Notes: generated by a model not told the origin, from the letters alone. Counted from the first letter of the stretch, positions 1-4,568 are shown. The stretch: DNA of 6,136 nucleotides from Omnitrophica WOR_2 bacterium RIFCSPHIGHO2_01_FULL_52_10 (GCA_001805565.1 MHGM01000027.1:4044-10179); one strand, 5' to 3'. Numbers and translations are program-made.

Positions 1-905
1 TTCTGTTTTTCGGATCCATTATGTCGATCATCAGCCCCATCAAAAAGCTGGGCAACGTCCACGCGCTTATTCAACAGGCGTTGGCGGCTAATGAGCGTAT
101 TTACGACGTGCTGGATGCGCAGGTCACCGTCAAAGAAAAACCCAATGCCATTGCCATTGGGGAGCTGAAGGGATCCATTCAACTCAAAAATGTTGATTTC
201 CATTATGCGGAGGATTCCGGCATCGTCCTTAAGAACATCGATCTTGAAGTTCGCAAGGGCGAGATCGTCGCGATCGTCGGGCCAACCGGGACCGGGAAAA
301 CGACTTTGGTCAATTTGATCCCCCGTTTTTATGATCCCCTCAACGGCATTGTCACCATCGACGGCGTTGATGTGAAGGATGTCACGTTCCAGTCGTTGCG
401 CAAGCAGATCGGCATCGTCACCCAGGAGAGCATTTTATTCAATGATACGGTCAAGGCTAATATCGCGTATGGTTATGCCGAGGCCGGCGACAAGCAAATC
501 CAGGCCGCGGCGGAAATGGCGTTCGCGCATCAATTCATCGTGAAGATGCCAAACGGTTACAATACCTTGATCGGCGATCGCGGATTTCGTCTTTCCGGAG
601 GAGAAAAACAGCGTATCGCGATCGCCCGGGCGATTTTAAAAAATCCCCCCATCTTGATCCTTGATGAAGCAACCTCGCAATTGGACTCCGAGTCGGAGCG
701 TTACGTCCAGGAAGCGCTGGACTTGTTAATGAAAGGCCGGACCGTCATTGCCATCGCGCACCGGCTCTCTACCATTCAGAAGGCGGATAAAATCGTTGTG
801 CTCGAACACGGTCGAATGATCGGACAGGGAGGGCATGAGGAGCTCTTGAAGAACTGTCCGCTTTATAATAAGTTATATTCCTTACAATTTTCCATGAGCG
901 CCTGA
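1..905 (+). CDS. ABC exporter, MsbA-like, C-terminal part (5' truncated by window edge)
   Basis: The frame is open from base 3 (LFFGSIM...), so the ATG at 21 is internal and the N-terminal membrane domain lies outside the window. The visible part is the end of the last transmembrane helix, the coupling linker and a full nucleotide-binding domain. Counting from the Met at base 21: Walker A GPTGTGKTT at 87-95, Q-loop Gln135, signature LSGGEKQR at 191-198, Walker B ILILDE at 211-216, H-loop His247. All catalytic positions are present, so the half-transporter looks functional as a homodimer. The linker (SPIKKLGNVHALIQQALAANERIYDVL) resembles MsbA/lipid exporters, which flip lipid A or other lipids across the inner membrane using ATP; the substrate itself is inference because the membrane domain is not visible. 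The D-loop reads SQLD rather than the usual SALD. It ends about 20 nt before a promoter, so it probably belongs to an upstream transcription unit. Confidence 0.93.
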   Translation, partial: LFFGSIMSIISPIKKLGNVHALIQQALAANERIYDVLDAQVTVKEKPNAIAIGELKGSIQLKNVDFHYAEDSGIVLKNIDLEVRKGEIVAIVGPTGTGKTTLVNLIPRFYDPLNGIVTIDGVDVKDVTFQSLRKQIGIVTQESILFNDTVKANIAYGYAEAGDKQIQAAAEMAFAHQFIVKMPNGYNTLIGDRGFRLSGGEKQRIAIARAILKNPPILILDEATSQLDSESERYVQEALDLLMKGRTVIAIAHRLSTIQKADKIVVLEHGRMIGQGGHEELLKNCPLYNKLYSLQFSMSA

Positions 906-914
906 TTCCAGGCG
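899..914 (+). other. Short GC-rich hairpin over the exporter stop codon
   Basis: CGCCTG and CAGGCG form a perfect 6-bp stem with a 4-nt ATTC loop, overlapping the TGA stop at 903-905. No T-run follows, so it is not a canonical intrinsic terminator. It could protect the 3' end of the exporter mRNA or be chance. Confidence 0.3.
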
Positions 915-924
915 ATGAAAGTTG

Positions 925-953
925 TTGCAAAGAAAGACATTATTGGGTATACT
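925..953 (+). promoter_or_regulatory. Probable sigma-70-type promoter for the rpsB operon
   Basis: A -35-like TTGCAA at 925-930 (4/6 to TTGACA) and a -10-like TATACT at 948-953 (5/6 to TATAAT) are separated by exactly 17 bp. Initiation would be expected near 960, giving a leader of about 200 nt before rpsB. It is the only well-spaced pair seen between the exporter and rpsB. Consensus recognition only; the organism's sigma factor preference is unknown. Confidence 0.55.
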
Positions 954-1022
954 AGCCGAAATTTCAACAGGCATAAGGCCAAGCCGGATCAACCACAACA
1001 ACAATGCCATGCAGGGTTATTT

Positions 1023-1053
1023 CCTTGACATTTTAGCGAGTAAAATGTCAAGG
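1023..1053. repeat. Perfect palindrome, TTGACA family, copy 1
   Basis: CCTTGACATTTTA and TAAAATGTCAAGG flank the 5-nt loop GCGAG; all 13 pairs are Watson-Crick. It shares its CCTTGACA outer arm with the palindrome at 1101-1126, and its TTGACA core also with that at 4486-4509. No -10 box lies at the right distance from its TTGACA, so it does not look like a promoter. Confidence 0.7.
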
Positions 1054-1100
1054 ACGCCTTTGTCGCACGGGAAACATTGGTGCTGCTTGAAGATTAACGA

Positions 1101-1126
1101 GTACCTTGACAATTTTGTCAAGGTAC
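1101..1126. repeat. Perfect palindrome, TTGACA family, copy 2
   Basis: GTACCTTGACAA and TTGTCAAGGTAC are exact inverse complements around a central TT, 26 bp in all. As RNA it would fold with a slightly larger loop. The inner part CCTTGACAATTTT closely matches the left arm of the palindrome at 4486-4509. It lies in the rpsB leader, 35 nt before the start codon; it could equally be a protein-binding site in DNA. Confidence 0.7.
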
Positions 1127-1161
1127 GAGCATGGCATTGAACGGTAAGGAGCGAAGGTAAA

Positions 1162-1962
1162 ATGGTAGAAGATCTGATCAAGCAATTGCTGGAAGCTGGC
1201 GTTCATTTCGGGCACCAGACTAAACGGTGGTGTCCCAAAATGAAAAAATACATTTTCGGGCAGCGCAGTGGTATCTATATCATCGATCTCGAGAAAACGG
1301 TCCAGTGCCTGAATAAGGCGCGGGATTTCGCCCGTGACGTAGCGGCGAAAGGCGGCCGGGTCCTCTTTGTGGGAACCAAGAAACAGGCGCAGACTATTGT
1401 GGAGGAGGAAGCCAAACGGACTGAAATGTATTATGTCTGTAACCGCTGGCTGGGGGGGCTTTTGACGAATTTCCAGACGGTCAAAAAGTCCATTGAGCGC
1501 ATGAAAGAGATCGAGCGCATGAGCCAGAACCCCGCGATTTGGGATAATCTTAAGAAAAAAGAAATCGCGAGTCTTACCAAAGAAAAAGAAAAATTTTTTC
1601 GTAATCTTAATGGCATCCGTGATATGACCAGGCATCCGGATGCGGTATTTATTATTGATCCAAAGCTTGAAGAAATTGCCGTCAAGGAAGCCCGCAAGCT
1701 TGGGATCCCCATCATCGCGATCATTGATACCAACTGCGATCCGGATCTAATCGATTATCCTGTCCCCGGGAATGATGATGCCCTCAAGTCCGTGCGTTTT
1801 CTGACCTCCCTGGTTGCGGACAGCATCGTCGAAGGACGCAAGGAATATATGACCAGCGAGGCCATTAAAAAGAAGACCCAGGCCGCTGAAGCGAAAGAGA
1901 CTTCACCCCGGACGAGCGGGAAAGAAGAGCCCTCAACGACTGGTTCAGCGACTCGAGAATAA
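1162..1962 (+). CDS. rpsB: 30S ribosomal protein S2
   Basis: Protein S2 of the small ribosomal subunit, bound at the head-body junction and needed for S1 docking in organisms that use S1. The 266-aa product has the family hallmarks in order: [15 protein letters not shown] near the N-terminus, [17 protein letters not shown] (about 30-46), [10 protein letters not shown] (about 68-77), [13 protein letters not shown] (about 94-106), DAVFIIDP (about 160-167), [27 protein letters not shown] (about 181-207), and SIRF-like [14 protein letters not shown] charged, low-complexity tail of roughly 35 residues after the core is typical of variable S2 C-termini. The ATG at 1162 is preceded by AAGGAG (1146-1151) and a closer GAAGG (1153-1157), and the N-terminus aligns with the family, so the start is secure. 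First gene of rpsB-tsf-pyrH-frr. Confidence 0.98.
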   Translation: MVEDLIKQLLEAGVHFGHQTKRWCPKMKKYIFGQRSGIYIIDLEKTVQCLNKARDFARDVAAKGGRVLFVGTKKQAQTIVEEEAKRTEMYYVCNRWLGGLLTNFQTVKKSIERMKEIERMSQNPAIWDNLKKKEIASLTKEKEKFFRNLNGIRDMTRHPDAVFIIDPKLEEIAVKEARKLGIPIIAIIDTNCDPDLIDYPVPGNDDALKSVRFLTSLVADSIVEGRKEYMTSEAIKKKTQAAEAKETSPRTSGKEEPSTTGSATRE

Positions 1963-2005
1963 ATTAATTTTTAGGGATTGTTGTCGTTTTGGAAAGGATC
2001 TGGTC

Positions 2006-2536
2006 ATGGAAATTTCAGTCGCAGTTATTAAAGAACTGCGCGAACTGACCTCGTGCGGGGTCATCGAGTGCAAGAAAGCCCTGGAGGAGGCCAAAGGCGA
2101 TATCACAAAGGCCAAAGAAGTTCTTCAGAAGCGCGGACTGGAAATCGCGGCCAAGAAAAGCAGCCGCGCCGTGAAAGAAGGCCGGATCGAATCCTACGTG
2201 CATATGGGCAACAAGATCGGTGTTTTGCTGGAAGTCAGCTGCGAAACGGATTTTGTCGCCCGCAGTGAAACATTTTGCGCGTTCACCAAAGATGTGGCGA
2301 TGCATATCGCGGCCGTCAATCCTCAATATATCCGTCGGGAGGATATCCCGCAGGATATCCTTAAGGGGCCCCACGATCCGGATGGCTTCGCGCAACAGGT
2401 ATGTTTGCTGGAGCAGCCGTTCGTCAAAGATCCTAAAAAGACCGTCCAGGATTACCTGAACGAACTCATTTCCAGCACGGGTGAGAATATTTGTATTGGG
2501 CGCTTTATCCGTTACAAAGTCAATGACGTTAGCTAA
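2006..2536 (+). CDS. tsf: Translation elongation factor Ts, compact form
   Basis: Guanine nucleotide exchange factor that releases GDP from EF-Tu. The 176-aa product starts with the UBA-like EF-Tu-binding domain (about 1-42: [26 protein letters not shown]), continues with the conserved [10 protein letters not shown] segment (79-88; the TDFV residues that enter the EF-Tu nucleotide site are 81-84), and ends in [12 protein letters not shown]. It is far shorter than the roughly 280 residues of E. coli EF-Ts and closer to the small Thermus-type protein, so the second half of the core domain and the coiled-coil insert are reduced or missing. No frameshift is visible; the short form looks genuine. 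A GGAAAGGA Shine-Dalgarno (1991-1998) stands about 7 nt before the ATG. It follows rpsB by 43 nt and overlaps pyrH by 14 nt. Confidence 0.97.
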   Translation: MEISVAVIKELRELTSCGVIECKKALEEAKGDITKAKEVLQKRGLEIAAKKSSRAVKEGRIESYVHMGNKIGVLLEVSCETDFVARSETFCAFTKDVAMHIAAVNPQYIRREDIPQDILKGPHDPDGFAQQVCLLEQPFVKDPKKTVQDYLNELISSTGENICIGRFIRYKVNDVS

Positions 2537-3254
2537 AAAACAAAAACCGGTTTACCGGCGCATTCTCCTGAAGTTAAGCGGTGAAGCCTTGTTGGGCGCA
2601 AAGCAGCACGGTATTGACGCCGAAACATGCGCTTCCTTCGCCGCGCAGATCAAGGACGTGCGGGATTTGGGAGTGCAAGTCGCGCTGGTCGTTGGCGGCG
2701 GCAATATCTTCCGCGGCCATGTCGAATCCAAACGTTTTGGTCTGGACCAGTCCGTCGCAGATTACATGGGCATGCTGGCCACTGTCCTTAATGGTCTTGC
2801 CCTGCAAAACGCCCTGGAACAGATCGACGTTCCCACCCGCGTTATGACCGCCCTGCAAATGGCCTCGATCGCCGAACCGTATATCCGCCGCCGGGCGATG
2901 CGGCATCTTGAAAAAGGACGCGTGATCATTTTTGTGGCCGGGACGGGCAATCCTTATTTCACGACGGATACGGCGGCCGCCTTGCGCGCCAAAGAGATCA
3001 ACGCGGATGTCATTTTGAAGGCGACGAAGGTCGATGGTATCTACACGGCGGATCCCTTCACGCAAAAATCGGCTAAAAAGTTCAAAAAATTAAAATTTAT
3101 TGACGTCCTGAAACGAAAGTTAAAGGTCATGGATTCAACCGCGATCAGTATGTGCATGGACCACAATCTGCCCATCGTTGTTTTTAATTTAAAGAAGGAA
3201 GGGAATATCAAGAAAGTGGTCTTGGGTGATCCAATCGGAACAATGGTTTCTTAA
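2523..3254 (+). CDS. pyrH: Uridylate kinase (UMP kinase)
   Basis: Bacterial UMP kinase of the amino acid kinase family; phosphorylates UMP to UDP with ATP, as a cytosolic hexamer in known cases. From the ATG at 2523 the product is 243 aa, the usual family length. Visible motifs: [11 protein letters not shown] (13-23, phosphate loop), [10 protein letters not shown] (56-65), [20 protein letters not shown] (80-99), [19 protein letters not shown] (138-156), [15 protein letters not shown] (164-178), and [21 protein letters not shown] (203-223). A GTG at 2481 would add 14 residues that match nothing expected, so the ATG is preferred. This ATG lies inside tsf (14-nt overlap) with no strong Shine-Dalgarno, which points to translational coupling with EF-Ts. 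UMP kinases are commonly regulated by GTP and UTP; that cannot be read from the sequence. Confidence 0.96.
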   Translation: MTLAKKQKPVYRRILLKLSGEALLGAKQHGIDAETCASFAAQIKDVRDLGVQVALVVGGGNIFRGHVESKRFGLDQSVADYMGMLATVLNGLALQNALEQIDVPTRVMTALQMASIAEPYIRRRAMRHLEKGRVIIFVAGTGNPYFTTDTAAALRAKEINADVILKATKVDGIYTADPFTQKSAKKFKKLKFIDVLKRKLKVMDSTAISMCMDHNLPIVVFNLKKEGNIKKVVLGDPIGTMVS

Positions 3255-3266
3255 GGGGAGCGTAAA

Positions 3267-3827
3267 ATGCTGACAAAAGAGGTCGTGCGTGACACTGAAG
3301 CGAAGATGAAAAAAACTATCGAATCGGCAAAGCGCGAATTTAATGAGGTCCGTACCGGCCGCGCCCATCCCGGGCTTATCGAAGGGATGCACATCGATTA
3401 TTTCGGGACACCCACGATGATCAAACAGATCGCCGCCATCAGCGTGCCGGACCCGCGGACGATCGTGATCCAGCCGTGGGACGCCAGCGCTATTGCGGAA
3501 ATCGAGAAAGCTGTTTCCAGTTCAAAACTGGGGGCGACCCCGTTTAATGACGGGAAGATCGTGCGCCTGTCGATCCCGCAGCTTTCGGAAGAACGCCGGC
3601 AGGAACTTAAAAAAGTCGTCAAGGAGATGGCGGAGAAATCGCGGGTGTCGCTGCGCACCATTCGCCGGGATGCCAATGACCGGATCAAGAAGATGCAGGG
3701 TGAGAAAACTGCATCCGAAGACGAGGCCTTTAAAGCCCAGGATGAGATTCAGAAGTTGACGGACCGTTTCATTAAGGAAATCGACACGCTCCTGGAGGAT
3801 AAGAGCAAGGCGCTGGTCGAATTATAA
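3267..3827 (+). CDS. frr: Ribosome recycling factor
   Basis: With EF-G, splits post-termination ribosomes into subunits. The 186-aa length fits the family (about 185). Conserved segments in order: EFNEVRTGRAHPGLIEG (about 25-41), YFGTPTMIKQIAAISVPDPRTIVIQPWD (about 45-72), AIAEIEKAVSSSKLGATPFNDGKIVRLSIPQLSEERRQEL (about 75-114), and the C-terminal helix VSLRTIRRDANDRIKKM (about 131-147). This is the L-shaped three-helix-bundle protein, complete at both ends. The ATG at 3267 has AAGGGGAG in front (3253-3260), overlapping the pyrH stop; the intergenic gap is only 12 nt, so the gene is part of the rpsB operon. In many bacteria uppS follows; here non-coding repeats and tRNAs follow instead. No clear intrinsic terminator is seen right after the stop. 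Confidence 0.98.
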   Translation: MLTKEVVRDTEAKMKKTIESAKREFNEVRTGRAHPGLIEGMHIDYFGTPTMIKQIAAISVPDPRTIVIQPWDASAIAEIEKAVSSSKLGATPFNDGKIVRLSIPQLSEERRQELKKVVKEMAEKSRVSLRTIRRDANDRIKKMQGEKTASEDEAFKAQDEIQKLTDRFIKEIDTLLEDKSKALVEL

Positions 3828-3832
3828 TTTTC

Positions 3833-3853
3833 GAAATTTGACCCGCTAGCTCA
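3833..3853 (+). pseudogene. Partial duplicate of tRNA-Lys 5' end (direct repeat of 4018-4038)
   Basis: Twenty of 21 bases are identical between 3833-3853 and 4018-4038, an offset of 185. The second copy is the real start of tRNA-Lys (8 nt of upstream flank plus the acceptor strand and part of the D arm); the first reads GACCCGCTAGCTCA and then diverges completely. Either a decayed tRNA-Lys copy or an insertion footprint. A GGGTCA at 3989-3994, matching the tRNA-Lys 3' end, lies on the other side of the intervening element. Confidence 0.65.
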
Positions 3854-3856
3854 CGA

Positions 3857-3875
3857 GCCCCAACAAAGTTGGGGC
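3857..3875 (+). other. GC-rich hairpin GCCCCAAC-AAA-GTTGGGGC
   Basis: A perfect 8-bp stem with a 3-nt AAA loop, about 30 nt after frr. GA dinucleotides flank both sides (3855-3856 and 3876-3877), as in the neighbouring paired-hairpin element. No T-run follows (GAAGTCCC), so termination would have to be Rho-dependent or atypical. It may instead stabilise the 3' end of the operon mRNA. Confidence 0.5.
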
Positions 3876-3879
3876 GAAG

Positions 3880-3985
3880 TCCCGAGCGGCAGGCGGCTGA
3901 CGTTTCACCGCGAGGGATCAGGACGAGAATGTTAAAAGGGTTGCCCGTCCCTCGCCGTCAAAGGGAAAACAACGGCGACTCGGGA
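3880..3985. repeat. Paired-hairpin element, copy 1 (TCCC-GA...GA-GGGA plus inverted version)
   Basis: First hairpin: TCCC-GA-GCGG (3880-3889) with CCGC-GA-GGGA (3908-3917): eight Watson-Crick pairs interrupted by a symmetrical GA/GA mismatch in CGAG context. Second hairpin, inverted: TCCC-TC-GCCGT (3948-3958) with ACGGC-GACTC-GGGA (3972-3985), with an asymmetrical internal loop. Alternatively TCCCGAG (3880-3886) pairs with CTCGGGA (3979-3985) and GCGAGGGA (3910-3917) with TCCCTCGC (3948-3955) as one long arm. A second copy with different stem bases lies at 4231-4328. It resembles REP/BIME-type palindromic repeats in design; no transposase is in the window. Confidence 0.65.
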
Positions 3986-3988
3986 TAA

Positions 3989-4029
3989 GGGTCAAATTAT
4001 TCCAGATAAAATTTGTTGAAATTTGACCC
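3989..4029 (+). other. Hairpin sequestering the 5' acceptor strand of tRNA-Lys
   Basis: GGGTCAAATT (3989-3998) is complementary both to AATTTGACCC upstream (3835-3844) and to AATTTGACCC downstream (4020-4029). The downstream partner includes the first five bases of tRNA-Lys (4025-4029). In a transcript starting upstream, this 10-bp pairing would compete with the tRNA acceptor stem. Confidence 0.45.
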
Positions 4030-4097
4030 ACTAGCTCATCTGGTAGAGCACTGCCCTTTTAAGGCAGGTGTGCCGCGTTCGAGTCGCGGGTGGGTCA
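4025..4097 (+). tRNA. tRNA-Lys (anticodon TTT)
   Basis: A complete cloverleaf: acceptor GACCCAC (4025-4031) with GTGGGTC (4090-4096); D stem GCTC/GAGC (4034-4037, 4046-4049) around a loop with GG; anticodon stem CTGCC/GGCAG (4051-4055, 4063-4067) with loop CTTTTAA and anticodon TTT at 4058-4060; 5-nt variable loop; T stem CCGCG/CGCGG with loop TTCGAGT (4078-4084); discriminator A at 4097. CCA is not encoded. It reads AAA and AAG. The 5' end is duplicated 185 bp upstream. Confidence 0.97.
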
Positions 4098-4103
4098 CTT
4101 TAA

Positions 4104-4188
4104 GGGCGGATGGCGGAATTGGTATACGCGCATGCCTTAGGAGCATGTGGGGAAACCCTTAGAGGTTCAAGTCCTCTTCCGCCCACCA
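4104..4188 (+). tRNA. tRNA-Leu (anticodon TAG)
   Basis: A class II tRNA: acceptor GGGCGGA (4104-4110) with TCCGCCC (4178-4184); D stem GCG/CGC with loop containing GG; anticodon stem CATGC/GCATG (4131-4135, 4143-4147) around CTTAGGA, anticodon TAG at 4138-4140; long variable arm with GGG/CCC and AAA loop (4148-4160); T stem AGAGG/CCTCT with loop TTCAAGT; discriminator A at 4185. CCA is encoded at 4186-4188, unlike the two neighbouring tRNAs. It lies 6 nt after tRNA-Lys, so both are probably cut from one transcript. Confidence 0.97.
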
Positions 4189-4230
4189 TCCGGTCCACAA
4201 TAAATATTCTTTTAGAAGAGGCGGATGTTG
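4189..4230 (+). other. Short spacer after tRNA-Leu
   Basis: No gene and no T-rich terminator. Contains a weak TTCT-TTT-AGAA hairpin and the octamer GGCGGATG (4220-4227), which also occurs at the 5' end of tRNA-Leu (4105-4112). It leads straight into the second paired-hairpin element. Confidence 0.4.
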
Positions 4231-4328
4231 TCCCGAGTGACACTAGGATAGGGCATCGGTCACGAGGGATTGACATTTCAGAAGTTTGCGTCCCTCGTCA
4301 CAGGAAATAAAATCAAAGTGACTCGGGA
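4231..4328. repeat. Paired-hairpin element, copy 2
   Basis: First hairpin: TCCC-GA-GTGAC (4231-4241) with GTCAC-GA-GGGA (4259-4269), nine Watson-Crick pairs around a GA/GA mismatch in CGAG context, 17-nt loop. Second, inverted: TCCC-TC-GTCAC (4291-4301) with GTGAC-TC-GGGA (4318-4328), 16-nt loop; on the - strand this again has GA/GA. The long-arm alternative also works: TCCCGAGT (4231-4238) with ACTCGGGA (4321-4328) and ACGAGGGA (4262-4269) with TCCCTCGT (4291-4298). Compared with copy 1 the conserved parts are TCCCGAG, CGAGGGAT, GTCCCTCG and CTCGGGAT; stems, loops and spacer lengths differ. Confidence 0.65.
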
Positions 4329-4329
4329 T

Positions 4330-4354
4330 CGCAAAATTACTTCGTAATTTTGCG
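4330..4354. repeat. Perfect palindrome overlapping the tRNA-Gly 5' end
   Basis: CGCAAAATTAC (4330-4340) and GTAATTTTGCG (4344-4354) pair perfectly around the loop TTC. The last three bases are the first three of tRNA-Gly (4352-4354). Its TTACTTCGTAA centre is a short version of the palindromes at 4435-4474 and 4526-4559. As RNA it would compete with the tRNA acceptor stem. Confidence 0.65.
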
Positions 4355-4425
4355 GCGGTAATTCAGTTGGCTAGAATGCCACCTTGCCAAGGTGGATGTC
4401 GTGGGTTCAAATCCCATCCGCCGCT
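4352..4425 (+). tRNA. tRNA-Gly (anticodon GCC)
   Basis: Acceptor GCGGCGG (4352-4358) with CCGCCGC (4418-4424); D stem ATTC/GAAT (4361-4364, 4374-4377) with loop AGTTGGCTA; anticodon stem CCACC/GGTGG (4379-4383, 4391-4395) with loop TTGCCAA, anticodon GCC at 4386-4388; variable ATGTC; T stem GTGGG/CCCAT with one G-T pair, loop TTCAAAT; discriminator T at 4425, normal for glycine. CCA is not encoded. It reads GGC and GGT. Confidence 0.97.
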
Positions 4426-4434
4426 TTCTTACGA

Positions 4435-4474
4435 AAACATAATTTACGGAACACGGTGACGTAAATTATTGTTT
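4435..4474. repeat. AT-rich palindrome with TTACG-GA-AC core
   Basis: AAAC-ATAATTTAC (4435-4447) pairs with GTAAATTAT-T-GTTT (4461-4474) with one bulged T. The 13-nt loop GGAACACGGTGAC can extend the stem as GA/GA mismatch, then AC/GT with an ACG loop. The same core, inverted, is in the palindrome at 4526-4559. No T-run follows in terminator position, so transcription termination is not supported. Confidence 0.55.
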
Positions 4475-4485
4475 GAGGTAGACCA

Positions 4486-4509
4486 TTGACAATTTTGAAA
4501 AATTGTCAA
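4486..4509. repeat. Perfect palindrome, TTGACA family, copy 3
   Basis: TTGACAATTTT (4486-4496) and AAAATTGTCAA (4499-4509) are perfect inverse complements around GA. With an A.G mismatch, GACC (4481-4484) and GGTT (4511-4514) extend it. TTGACAATTTT is also in the palindrome of the rpsB leader at 1106-1116. TTGACA equals the -35 consensus, but no acceptable -10 occurs 16-19 bp later. Confidence 0.65.
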
Positions 4510-4525
4510 GGGTTGAATTCGACCA

Positions 4526-4559
4526 CAAAACTTACGTTCACTTCGTTCCGTAAGTTTTG
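4526..4559. repeat. Palindrome just upstream of the ptsN ribosome binding site
   Basis: CAAAACTTACG (4526-4536) pairs with CGTAAGTTTTG (4549-4559), 11 bp, loop TTCACTTCGTTC. GACC (4521-4524) and GGTC (4559-4562) can alternatively close it. On the - strand the centre reads TTACGGAACGAAGTGAACGT, closely matching the + strand centre of the palindrome at 4435-4474. It ends 10 nt before the Shine-Dalgarno of ptsN and might affect translation or mRNA stability. Confidence 0.55.
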
Positions 4560-4568
4560 GTCTCATTC

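Larger units (their letters stand above)
1002..1139 (+). promoter_or_regulatory. Structured 5' leader of rpsB (candidate autoregulatory element)
   Basis: CAATGCCATGC (1002-1012) pairs perfectly with GCATGGCATTG (1129-1139), an 11-bp stem that ends 22 nt before the rpsB ATG. It encloses two perfect hairpins: a 13-bp stem with loop GCGAG (1023-1053) and a 12-bp arm palindrome (1101-1126) that stacks 2 nt from the closing stem. The 47 nt between them (1054-1100) have only weak pairing, such as GCAC 1065-1068 with GTGC 1080-1083. The position agrees with leaders through which ribosomal protein S2 represses its own operon in other bacteria, but no known S2-leader motif was recognised. That function is inference. 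The arms of the two inner hairpins share CCTTGACA, so cross-pairing between them is possible. Confidence 0.5.
3828..4024 (+). other. Gene-free stretch between frr and tRNA-Lys, filled with inverted repeats
   Basis: No credible ORF. It holds, in order: a partial copy of the tRNA-Lys 5' end (3833-3853), a GC-rich hairpin (3857-3875), a paired-hairpin element (3880-3985), an inverted arm GGGTCAAATT (3989-3998) and a short AT-rich run before tRNA-Lys with a -10-like TAAAAT at 4007-4012. That -10 has no recognisable -35. AATTTGACCC (3835-3844) and GGGTCAAATT (3989-3998) form a 10-bp stem closing the whole block. No poly-T terminator is present. Confidence 0.6.

Noticed and set aside
922..1140. 72-codon ORF on + starting with TTG in the rpsB leader
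   Set aside because: It crosses the promoter -10 region, both palindromes and the closing stem, has no Shine-Dalgarno and no recognisable protein features.
1048..1635. 195-codon ORF on - antisense to rpsB
   Set aside because: Shadow of the rpsB reading frame; composition is an artefact and no start signal is present.
2574..3065. 163-codon ORF on - antisense to pyrH
   Set aside because: Lies wholly within the well-supported pyrH gene and shows no family resemblance.
3897..3970. Hammerhead-ribozyme-like CTGACG...GAAA in the first paired-hairpin element
   Set aside because: The core CUGANGA is not met (CTGACGT) and the stems needed for a three-way hammerhead junction are missing.
3833..3994. 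A second complete tRNA or tmRNA-like gene upstream of tRNA-Lys
   Set aside because: Only the 5' acceptor strand, the start of the D arm and a GGGTCA end are present; there is no anticodon loop of 7 nt and no T arm, and the acceptor stem has 5 rather than 7 pairs.
4220..4227. GGCGGATG before element 2 as a copied tRNA-Leu 5' end
   Set aside because: Only 8 bases match and the flanks differ; chance cannot be excluded, unlike the 20-of-21 match at tRNA-Lys.
4110..4310. 66-codon ORF on + beginning MAELVYAHALGACGETLRG
   Set aside because: The typical false translation of a tRNA-Leu gene; it runs through the tRNA and the second paired-hairpin element.
4486..4530. Promoter for ptsN from the perfect TTGACA at 4486
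   Set aside because: At 16-19 bp spacing no TATAAT-like box is found; the best candidate TTGAAT (4513) is 21 bp away. The hexamer is explained by the palindrome.
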